Shown here: piece after piece, positions 1 through 5,567 of the stretch | Position numbering within the stretch: position 1 is the stretch's first letter | Layout: the number at the start of each line of letters is the position of its first letter | From: Chloroflexota bacterium | GTDB taxonomy: Bacteria; Chloroflexota; Dehalococcoidia; Lucifugimonadales; UBA3495 | Direction of reading: 5' to 3' | NCBI GenBank assembly: GCA_022561675.1 | Contig: JADFQT010000059.1 | Location: 1-10,706, forward strand | DNA: 10,706 nt | Made by a program: the position numbers and the translations under genes | The notes under the pieces: generated by a model | What the model was told of the DNA's origin: nothing | The model's database searches: none | What the model saw: only the letters and a program-made list of their open reading frames with translations

Positions 1-34
1 AATCGTCGGGGCTCCCGTCCCGATGCTTAGGGCT

Positions 35-871
35 CTAATACAGAATCAGGTTGTCGATCAGTCTCGTTTGCCCCAGCCTTACTGCCACGGAAAGCATTGC
101 GCGGCCCGCTATTACATCCAGCTCCTCCAGCGTGCCGCAGTCCGCCAGGCTGACGTATTCAATTTGCTCCACCAACGGTTCCAGTTCCAGGATCCGACGA
201 ACCACCGACCGCAGTTCCTCCCCTCCGGCCATCCCGTGACGGTGCAATACTAGGGCCTGACTCAGGGCCCGAAAGATAACTGGAGCGGCCTTCCGCTGCT
301 CCGGCGTAAGGTAAGAATTTCGGGTGCTCAGAGCCAAACCGTCGGGCTCGCGCACCGTGGGCACCACGACAACTTCCACCCCCAGGTTCAGGTCCAGCAC
401 CAGACGTTGGATCACCAAGACCTGCTGCCCGTCCTTCTGGCCAAAGTAGGCCCGGTCCGGGCGCACCAGGTTGAACAGCTTGGTCACCACAGTGGCCACG
501 CCCCGGAAGTGCCCCGGTCGAGCCGCTCCCTCCAGTCTGTCCGCCAAAGCGCCGGGGTCCACCCAGGTGTCGAATCCCGGCGGGTAAATCTCCTTCGAGG
601 AAGGGGCGTAAACCAGGTCAACGCCTTCCTGGCGAAGCAACGCCAGGTCCCGCTCCAAATCCCGGGGATACCTGGACAGGTCCTCGCCCTGGCTGAACTG
701 GGTCGGGTTGACGAAGATGCTCACCGCCAGCCGTTGGTTTTCCTGCCTGGCCCGGCGTACCAGGGTCAGGTGTCCCTCGTGGAGGGCGCCCATGGTGGGG
801 ACCAAGCCGAGGGGGCGGCAAGCCTCGCGGCAGGCCTGAGCCATTTCCTGACTGTTTTCAATAATGCGCAT
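35..871 (-). CDS. panC: Pantothenate synthetase (pantoate--beta-alanine ligase)
   Basis: This cytosolic enzyme joins pantoate and beta-alanine with ATP, through a pantoyl-adenylate, in the last step of pantothenate (coenzyme A precursor) synthesis. The 278-residue protein is full length for the family. Visible motifs in order are TMGALHEGH (26-34), with the HxGH nucleotidyltransferase signature as HEGH; FVNPTQF (53-59); GHFRGVATVVTKLFN (120-134); FGQKDGQQ (143-150), the counterpart of the family's KD-QQ pantoate/ATP segment; and TVREPDGLALSTRN (172-185), matching the KMSKS-like SxRN loop. The ATG lies just before the first beta strand and has no clear Shine-Dalgarno sequence. A GATAAT box sits about 33 nt upstream, at 904-909, without a good -35. 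No panB or panD is visible, and only 34 bases remain beyond the stop. Identity is very secure. Confidence 0.97.
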   Translation of the reverse strand: MRIIENSQEMAQACREACRPLGLVPTMGALHEGHLTLVRRARQENQRLAVSIFVNPTQFSQGEDLSRYPRDLERDLALLRQEGVDLVYAPSSKEIYPPGFDTWVDPGALADRLEGAARPGHFRGVATVVTKLFNLVRPDRAYFGQKDGQQVLVIQRLVLDLNLGVEVVVVPTVREPDGLALSTRNSYLTPEQRKAAPVIFRALSQALVLHRHGMAGGEELRSVVRRILELEPLVEQIEYVSLADCGTLEELDVIAGRAMLSVAVRLGQTRLIDNLILY

Positions 872-979
872 TTGGGAAATCGTAATAGTGGAACCGCTTA
901 GGAATTATCTCAGAGGGTGGGTTAAAGAATACCAGACTGGAGTGGCCACCCTTCAACGGGCTCAGTAACTATCTTAAAA

Positions 980-1013
980 TGTCACCCAGAGCGAAGCGAG
1001 TGGTCTAAACTCC
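980..1013 (+). repeat. REP-like unit, copy A
   Basis: The unit starts TGTCACCCAGA, followed by GCGAAGCGAG and TGGTCTAAACTCC. It aligns with the reverse complement of 1085-1125 if gaps are allowed, so the two form a widely spaced inverted pair around about 70 bases of unrelated sequence. Confidence 0.6.
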
Positions 1014-1084
1014 CTGGGGACACGGCCTGAGGAAATTGGCCATGTTGTAACTGCCCTATTGGCTCATAAAGTTTTACAGGGCCA

Positions 1085-1125
1085 GGATTTAGATTCCTCA
1101 GTCGCTTCGCTGCTTCGGAATGACA
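1085..1125 (-). repeat. REP-like unit, copy B (inverted relative of copy A)
   Basis: Read on the minus strand it begins TGTCATTCCGAAGCA, continues GCGAAGCGACTGAGG and ends AATCTAAATCC. It shares TGTCA, GCGAAGCGA and TCTAAA with copy A and carries short insertions relative to it. Confidence 0.6.
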
Positions 1126-1186
1126 TGGGTGGTTTAGGAATAGGTTCTCGGGGCGAACGGGTTGGGATTCGATCCCGATCGGTAGT

Positions 1187-1217
1187 CGTTCATGGTTCGA
1201 CGAGCTCACCGCGAACG
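1187..1217. repeat. Palindromic REP-like stem-loop
   Basis: The arms are CGTTCATGGT and ACCGCGAACG. They pair over 10 bp with two mismatched positions around an 11-nt loop containing GAGCTC. The same arm without mismatches (CGTTCATGGT/ACCATGAACG) is the form I remember from related genomes, so this copy appears decayed. It lies 33 bases beyond the stop of the minus-strand ATPase gene and could form at the 3' end of that transcript, but it has no T-run and is not a canonical terminator. Confidence 0.6.
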
Positions 1218-1249
1218 GCTACCTAAAACTTATGCGCTACGAGGCTGAA

Positions 1250-2983
1250 CTAAAAGAGCTCGTTAATCTGTCTTTCCAAACGTTCCCGTGGAGTTTCGCC
1301 GGGAGGTTCGCCAGCTTGGTGACCGTCTCCAACGGCAGGTTTCTGGTAGATCTGGGCATAGAAGTCCTCATCATAGCTCCGGGTGTGGACCACCACAGGC
1401 ATGGGCAGCGCATGTCCAAAGAGCAAGGCCTGCTGTTTGGGCTCCAGGCGGGAGAGCACTTCTTTCAGCTGGCGGCTGCCGGGGGCTCCGGAAAGCGCCG
1501 CTTCCACATCCCGGTCGTTATCCAGCAGGCAGACTAAACGGGTACCCAGTTGGCTCATGACTTCCTGATCGATAGCGCTGGGCCTCTGGTCGATCACCAT
1601 CAGGGTAACGCTGTACTTGCGAAGCTCCCTGGCGATAATCCCAAAGATGGTCTGGGATGCCACGCCCGGATGGAGAAACTTGTGGGCCTCTTCTATGACG
1701 ATCACCAGCGGCCGCGGCTTCTTGCCCCGATTGCCTTCGGCCGCGTCGGTCAGGGCTACATACCGTTCGTGAATCCGGCGAGAAAGCAGATTGCTGACCA
1801 GAATGTAGGCGGTCAGGTCATTTCCGTATCCCCCGAACTCCAGCACCACGTGATTGCCTCGCTCCAGGTGCTGAATAATCTTTTCCGTGACGTCATCCGC
1901 TGCGCCGGACTGACTCCGCTCCTCCAGGAACCGGTAACGCTGGATGCGCCGCAGCCGGTTGTGCAGGGCACCCAATGCCGCAGAATTCACGCCTAACTCG
2001 CCGGCCAATTCGTTCAGCTGGGTGCCTCCGTCAAGGGACAGAAAGCTGGCCAGCCAATTCCTTTGCCCGAATTTCTGTTGCAAGTTGTAAGCTGCGTCCG
2101 CGGCAACCTCGGACAGGTTCAAGGTTTCCCGCAGCAACTGCACGTCCTCCGGCTCGATTTCCCCATAGCCGATACGCACCACTTCATCGGTCGAGACACC
2201 CCGCCGCCGGGCCTGTTCCTCGTCCAAGGTGAAGGTAGCCACCCGGGCGGGGAAAAGCTGCTTCAACCCCTTCACCGTGGTGTTTCGGTCGGTGTCCTGA
2301 CCCCCCCAGCCGTATTCGCTGTGCATGTCGAAAATCAAGGAAGACGCCTGGTTGCCCTGAAGGATGCCCACCAGGAGCAGCCGGGTCAGGAAGGTCTTGC
2401 CGGTGCCGCTTTTGCCGAACACGCCAATGGACCGCTTCACCAGCTCTTCCAGGTTCAGGCAGACCTTGGCATCCATGTCCAGGGGAGTCCCGACCCAGAA
2501 ATGCTGCTCATCCTCCCGCCCGAAGACCATCTCCACATCCTGTTTCGATGCCGGGTAGGCCGGCGAGAAATGGGACGGAATGGTCTTGGCGGCCACTGGA
2601 GCTTCCGCCACCGAAGACTTATCGGAGCCGTCCAAGACCAGGGGCATGGTCAAGTGCGGCAGCACGGATGCGGTTCCATAGGCGACCGATCCGGAAACCA
2701 CCTCGGCGGTAAAAGGGTCATCCACCGAGGGCGGCTGGTGTTTGAGCCGGGGATCGGAGCTGTTCAAGGTCAGGTCGGTTACCACGCCAAAGAACCGGTG
2801 CTTGGCGCCTCGAATGGTGACGAAACTACCCGCTTTTAGGTCCTCCACCGATGTTCGCCCGCCGGTATCCAGCCGGACTTCCACCCCATGCGATAAAGAA
2901 CCACCCACTACCAGGCCCAGAGGTTTTTCCTCCGGCAGCGAAAAATCCGAATCAAGTCCCTTGGTCACCGGGCCGTTGGTCAT
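1250..2983 (-). CDS. HerA-type hexameric ATPase (DUF87/FtsK superfamily) with N-terminal HAS barrel
   Basis: This 577-residue P-loop ATPase belongs to the HerA/FtsK superfamily, whose members form hexameric rings that pump DNA, classically with a partner nuclease such as NurA in end resection. An N-terminal beta-rich HAS-barrel region spans about residues 20-115 (GLVVGG, then AGSFVTIRG and FFGVVTDL). Walker A is GKSGTGKT (190-197). DMHSEYG (219-225) matches HerA's D-x-H-G/S-E-Y motif. Walker B is PLVIVIEEAHKFL (425-437), with the acidic pair at 431-432. LRKYSVTLMVIDQRPSAID (454-472) resembles the sensor and arginine-containing segment. The tail after about 545 is polar. The start overlaps the upstream gene's stop by 4 bp (ATGA), so translation is probably coupled. 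Family assignment is firm. DNA repair is the likely role, though anti-phage systems also use HerA homologues, so the process served here is open. Confidence 0.9.
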   Translation of the reverse strand: MTNGPVTKGLDSDFSLPEEKPLGLVVGGSLSHGVEVRLDTGGRTSVEDLKAGSFVTIRGAKHRFFGVVTDLTLNSSDPRLKHQPPSVDDPFTAEVVSGSVAYGTASVLPHLTMPLVLDGSDKSSVAEAPVAAKTIPSHFSPAYPASKQDVEMVFGREDEQHFWVGTPLDMDAKVCLNLEELVKRSIGVFGKSGTGKTFLTRLLLVGILQGNQASSLIFDMHSEYGWGGQDTDRNTTVKGLKQLFPARVATFTLDEEQARRRGVSTDEVVRIGYGEIEPEDVQLLRETLNLSEVAADAAYNLQQKFGQRNWLASFLSLDGGTQLNELAGELGVNSAALGALHNRLRRIQRYRFLEERSQSGAADDVTEKIIQHLERGNHVVLEFGGYGNDLTAYILVSNLLSRRIHERYVALTDAAEGNRGKKPRPLVIVIEEAHKFLHPGVASQTIFGIIARELRKYSVTLMVIDQRPSAIDQEVMSQLGTRLVCLLDNDRDVEAALSGAPGSRQLKEVLSRLEPKQQALLFGHALPMPVVVHTRSYDEDFYAQIYQKPAVGDGHQAGEPPGETPRERLERQINELF

Positions 2984-3573
2984 CGGGCCAACCCTCTCAG
3001 GATAGCGGTAAGCTGGGGAACATCTCCGGCAAGCTCTTTGGCCAGCGCCTTTCCAATCTGGACTCGAAAATCGGGTACGTCAGAATGGGCTTCAATCAAG
3101 CGGCTCATGCAGGCGCGAACTACCTCTTCGCTGGCAGCCGGACCGGCGCCGACCAAAAGATGGATAAAGTCCAGGCCGCCGCTGAAATCCGTGATCTCAT
3201 CGGGCGAGCACTCCTTTACGAAGGAATGCACCCGGGGCGGCAGCGGCGGCAAGTGATGGCTGATGCCGGTTTCCAACTGGTGCCCCACGATCAACGCCTC
3301 GAACCGGGAGGTCAACAACCGGGCGATCTGGGGATTGTCTTGATAGATCTGCTCTTCGCTCTGGGCCGATTCTCCCCTGGCCAATACCGGCCGGCTGGGA
3401 TCCAAGGGTTCGGTCGAAACCCGGCAGACCACTCCATAAACCGCCGGCGCTCCCGCCGTGACCAGGGAGCCCAGAGCCGGGGCTTCGTAGAGCCGATAGC
3501 ATTGCGCCCGAAAGACGCTGGAAGCGGCCTCAATGACCTCGGCCAGCCGCCGGGGCGCAGAAATATCGTTCAT
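2980..3573 (-). CDS. HAS-barrel-like partner protein of the HerA-type ATPase
   Basis: This 197-residue soluble protein has no signal peptide or membrane helix. Residues about 8-70 read like a small beta barrel (LAEVIEAASSVFRAQCYRL, APALGSLV, VYGVVCRV, then DPSRPVLARGE). A middle segment carries IYQDNPQIARLL (76-87) and FEALIVGH (91-98), then a proline patch LPPLPPRVHSF (108-118). The C-terminal third is helical (FIHLLVG, VVRACMSRLIEAH, IGKALAKELAGDVPQLTAILRGL). From memory, proteins with the same NPQ, LPP.PP..HSFV and C-terminal motifs sit beside HerA-like ATPases in cyanobacteria and Chloroflexota and are named HAS-barrel proteins. I see no nuclease motif, so it is not NurA. The 4-bp overlap with the ATPase implies a complex. 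The ATG is the only start before an upstream in-frame stop at 3613-3615, and it lacks a clear Shine-Dalgarno sequence. Confidence 0.7.
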   Translation of the reverse strand: MNDISAPRRLAEVIEAASSVFRAQCYRLYEAPALGSLVTAGAPAVYGVVCRVSTEPLDPSRPVLARGESAQSEEQIYQDNPQIARLLTSRFEALIVGHQLETGISHHLPPLPPRVHSFVKECSPDEITDFSGGLDFIHLLVGAGPAASEEVVRACMSRLIEAHSDVPDFRVQIGKALAKELAGDVPQLTAILRGLAR

Positions 3574-3675
3574 GTGCGGCTTGAAGCCGGAACTAAAGCC
3601 CTGAGAAGGGGATTAGGCTCCCCGGGAAGGTGTCTCATGGGAAAGGGCCCCATTGCCGTCACCCCAGCTTGGGGC

Positions 3676-3897
3676 CTAATCTGCCTTGGTTTCCTCGGTT
3701 TGGGCTTCCTGGGTTTCGGTTTCGATGCCACGGCGGAGTTCCCGAATGCGATCGGCGCCGGTGACGATTCCCTGCCTAAGAATTTCCCGCGTCTTGTTGC
3801 CGGCCTGGGGAGCCAGCAGGAACCCCGCGGCAACCCCGACCGCTGCTCCAACCAGAAGGCCCATAATCAACAGACCCGTGGTGTTGTTTTGATACAT
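3676..3897 (-). CDS. YtxH-family small membrane protein
   Basis: This 73-residue protein has one N-terminal membrane helix, LLIMGLLVGAAVGVAAGFLL (9-28), followed at once by APQAGNKTREILRQG. That matches the YtxH/GvpP-like family signature of a glycine-rich helix, L-AP-x-x-G-x-x-T/K-R. The tail (50-73) is charged and rich in E and T, probably a cytoplasmic coiled or disordered segment. Family members are often stress-linked, but their molecular role is unclear. I chose the ATG at 3897 because GGGGGGTGGGTAAG lies just upstream and the membrane helix then starts near the N-terminus; a longer in-frame start 20 codons earlier would add a polar, unlikely extension. It is divergent from the Fur-family gene and lies 102 bp upstream of the HAS-like gene in the same direction. 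A 5-bp GC stem (3662-3674) follows the stop but has no T-run. Confidence 0.8.
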   Translation of the reverse strand: MYQNNTTGLLIMGLLVGAAVGVAAGFLLAPQAGNKTREILRQGIVTGADRIRELRRGIETETQEAQTEETKAD

Positions 3898-3961
3898 CTT
3901 ACCCACCCCCCATTTCTTATCATTGGTACCCAAATGGAGCCAGAACCTCGGCTTCATCTAT

Positions 3962-3970
3962 ATTTTAACA
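3962..3970 (-). promoter_or_regulatory. Extended -10 promoter candidate for the YtxH gene
   Basis: On the minus strand the sequence reads TGTTAAAAT, a TGn-extended -10 box (TAAAAT). The -35 position (ATTCCG) is poor, as is usual for extended -10 promoters. The implied 5' leader is roughly 58 nt. A perfect 10-bp palindrome, CCGCCGGCGG (3978-3987), sits just upstream and could be a protein-binding site shared by the divergent genes. Confidence 0.45.
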
Positions 3971-4048
3971 CAGAGTACCGCCGGCGGAATCCCGTGGCGG
4001 ACAGCAAATCCAACTGCCGCCGAAGCTATTTTATTGCCAACAAATGTC

Positions 4049-4076
4049 TTGACAAACGACTGTCTTGTGCCATAAT
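4049..4076 (+). promoter_or_regulatory. Sigma70-type promoter of the Fur-family operon
   Basis: A perfect TTGACA (-35, 4049-4054) and CATAAT (-10, 4071-4076) are separated by 16 bp, giving a leader of about 30 nt before the ATG at 4113. The heptamer TGTCTTG occurs twice, at 4045-4051 and 4061-4067, one copy touching the -35 and one inside the spacer. A regulator bound to that pair would block RNA polymerase, so autoregulation by the Fur-family product is plausible but not shown. Confidence 0.75.
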
Positions 4077-4112
4077 TAGCGGTTGCAAGGAGTCGCAATA
4101 ACTGGTGGTTGC

Positions 4113-4574
4113 ATGTCCAGTTCCAACCAGGCTACTCGTCAGGTTCATGAACGAGCCGTGGAAAGTCTCCGCGAGCAGGGGTACCGGCTCACACCCCAAA
4201 GGCTCTTGATTCTTTCCGTCGTCGCCGAGAGCGGTGGACACATGGGGGTAGACCAGGTGTTCCGCCTGGCCAAGGAAGCTTACCCCTACATGGACATCGC
4301 CACCGTTTATCGGACACTGCATCTACTCAAGAAGCTAAATGTGGTTACCGAGGTAGCCATTGGCGACCGGCTGCACTACGAGCTAACCGACCCGGAGGGC
4401 AGGCACCATCACATGGTGTGCCAGATTTGCAGCGGCGCCTTCAATCTGAGCCCCCACTACCTGGAGCAATTTCGGCACACCCTGATGCAGGAGTTCAACT
4501 TCGAGCCGGACCTGGAGCATTTCACCATCACCGGGGTTTGCTCGACGTGCCAGGGCCAACCAGCGAAAGGGTAA
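4113..4574 (+). CDS. Fur-family metal-responsive transcriptional regulator
   Basis: This 153-residue protein is normal length for the family. The N-terminal winged helix contains GYRLTPQRLLILSVV (23-37) and the recognition-helix signature DIATVYRTLHLLKK (61-74). The C-terminal dimerisation and metal domain has a histidine cluster, GRHHHMVCQIC (97-106). CxxC pairs at C103/C106 and C143/C146 would form the structural Cys4 zinc site, and further possible ligands are H88 and H136. Fur, Zur, PerR and Nur cannot be told apart by eye; the Ni/Co-type transporter 39 bp downstream suggests nickel, cobalt or zinc sensing. I chose ATG 4113, with GGTGG 4 nt upstream. An upstream in-frame TTG at 4083 would add ten residues not typical of the family and lies just downstream of the promoter. 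Confidence 0.93.
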   Translation: MSSSNQATRQVHERAVESLREQGYRLTPQRLLILSVVAESGGHMGVDQVFRLAKEAYPYMDIATVYRTLHLLKKLNVVTEVAIGDRLHYELTDPEGRHHHMVCQICSGAFNLSPHYLEQFRHTLMQEFNFEPDLEHFTITGVCSTCQGQPAKG

Positions 4575-4613
4575 TCCCATCAACCCAAAAGTTTAGGGAG
4601 CGGGGAGTATTCC

Positions 4614-5354
4614 ATGGAACAGCAGCTGGCAGATTATGGCTTGTGGCTGGCTCTGGTATTGGGGTTGGTCTTGGGGCTCAAACATTCCATTGAGCCGGAT
4701 CACGTGGTGGCGGTCTCTACGATCGTCAACGAATACCGCAATCCCCTCCGGGCCTTCTGGGTAGGTATATCCTGGGGTCTGGGGCATACCACTACCTTAT
4801 TCCTCGTAGGCATAATCATCATCGCGCTGAGGCTGACTATCCCGGATGGCCTGGCCCGATTTTTTGAGTTTGCGGTCGGAATAATGCTGGTCGGACTGGG
4901 AGCACAGGTTATCTACAACTATCGGAAGCAGAAAATCCACCAGCATGAGCACGATCATGAGCTCGACGCGCACCGGCATTTCCACTCCCACCAAACCGAT
5001 CCGGATCACTCCCCAGTTCATCATGTACTCAGAGCGGTGGGAAAGCCCTTCCTTAGGAAAAAATCCTTTTTTGTTGGAACTGTGCACGGCCTGGCGGGAA
5101 GCGCGGCGCTTACTCTGGTGGTGCTGACTTACATCGAATCACCCCTGGCCGGGCTGACCTACATCGCGGTTTTTGGGCTGGGCTCTGTGCTTAGCATGGG
5201 ATTCATGACTATATTGATCAGCATGCCCATTATTTTTTCCGCTAACCGCCTCCCCAACCTGAATCAGTTCATCCAACCGGGAGTAGGCGTGCTAAGCATC
5301 CTGTTCGGTGTGTACTGGATGTACAGAATAGGATTTACCCAGGGGATTTTCTAG
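4614..5354 (+). CDS. NicO/UreH-type nickel-cobalt transporter with His-rich loop
   Basis: This 246-residue inner-membrane transporter has about six hydrophobic segments (roughly 9-28, 48-72, 84-103, 151-172, 178-210 and 222-240). The helix-II signature of NiCoT-type carriers, HX4DH, is present as HSIEPDH (24-30), and GLGHTTTLF (56-64) matches the next conserved histidine motif. A second-half copy appears as GTVHGLAGS (155-163). The loop between helices three and four (109-137) holds eleven histidines spaced as HQHEHDH and HRHFHSH, as expected of a cytoplasmic metal-binding loop. GGGGAG lies 6 nt before the ATG. The gene follows the Fur-family regulator closely, so metal-controlled uptake or export is likely. 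No urease, hydrogenase or cobalamin gene is in view to fix the metal. UreH-like and other NicO subgroups are alternatives at the subfamily level. Confidence 0.85.
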   Translation: MEQQLADYGLWLALVLGLVLGLKHSIEPDHVVAVSTIVNEYRNPLRAFWVGISWGLGHTTTLFLVGIIIIALRLTIPDGLARFFEFAVGIMLVGLGAQVIYNYRKQKIHQHEHDHELDAHRHFHSHQTDPDHSPVHHVLRAVGKPFLRKKSFFVGTVHGLAGSAALTLVVLTYIESPLAGLTYIAVFGLGSVLSMGFMTILISMPIIFSANRLPNLNQFIQPGVGVLSILFGVYWMYRIGFTQGIF

Positions 5355-5479
5355 AACTGGCCCTGGCCAGGGGTCGGCCGCACGGCTTCTAAGCCCGGAA
5401 TCGACCCGGCGAGAAAGGGGGCACGTTCTTGGTTGGCGTCTATATGGGCTCAGGCTGACGCAACCCTTAGCCTTTTCCC

Positions 5480-5508
5480 TTGATTGGGATCACCAATGGG
5501 CTTAAAAT
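5480..5508 (+). promoter_or_regulatory. Sigma70-type promoter upstream of the first MFS permease
   Basis: TTGATT (5480-5485) and TAAAAT (5503-5508) are separated by an ideal 17 bp. Transcription would begin near 5514-5516, about 53 nt before the permease ATG. The preceding 12-bp palindrome, CCCTGGCCAGGG (5361-5372), lies just after the NicO stop and may mark the end of that operon, though it has no T-run. Confidence 0.6.
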
Positions 5509-5514
5509 ACCGCT

Positions 5515-5564
5515 ATGATTCCCACCTCGGCAGCCTCATCCTAATGCCGGTAGTCCGCTACTAA
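5515..5564 (+). other. Two possible tiny upstream ORFs in the MFS leader
   Basis: ATG 5515-5517 falls at the predicted transcription start and opens a 9-codon frame (MIPTSAASS) ending at TAA 5542-5544. That stop overlaps ATG 5544-5546, which opens a 6-codon frame (MPVVRY) ending at TAA 5562-5564. The permease ATG follows three bases later. The permease itself has no Shine-Dalgarno sequence, so ribosome hand-over through this chain could supply its initiation. This may be chance, since such short frames are common. Confidence 0.25.
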
Positions 5565-5567
5565 ACC

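Larger units (their letters stand above)
872..1249. repeat. Gene-free 378-bp stretch filled with degenerate REP-like repeats
   Basis: No credible gene lies between panC and the ATPase. A 75-codon frame on the minus strand reads through the repeats (it contains CHSEAAKRLRNL) and I treat it as spurious. Four repeat-like units are visible: 947-965 (CACCCTTCAACGGGCTCAG); 980-1013, core GCGAAGCGAG; an inverted, longer relative at 1085-1125, sharing TGTCA, GCGAAGCGA and TCTAAA on the other strand; and a stem-loop at 1187-1217. From memory, units of this kind recur in intergenic regions of Chloroflexota and some Acidobacteriota genomes. Function is unknown; transcript-end protection or a non-autonomous mobile origin are both possible. 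Confidence 0.7.

Noticed and set aside
407..901. 164-codon plus-strand frame
   Set aside because: It is fully antisense to panC, whose motifs are unambiguous.
982..1209. 75-codon minus-strand frame with CHSEAAKRLRNL
   Set aside because: It reads straight through the REP-like units, has repeat-derived composition and no ribosome binding site. Such peptides are common false genes.
1250..3573. Anti-phage defence island built on HerA
   Set aside because: No effector domain (SIR2, nuclease, TIR), no mobile element and no other defence gene nearby. Repair or housekeeping is the simpler reading.
2851..4101. 416-codon plus-strand frame
   Set aside because: It lies antisense to the HAS-like and YtxH genes, has no family motifs and is rich in G, R and P as expected of a shadow of GC-rich coding DNA.
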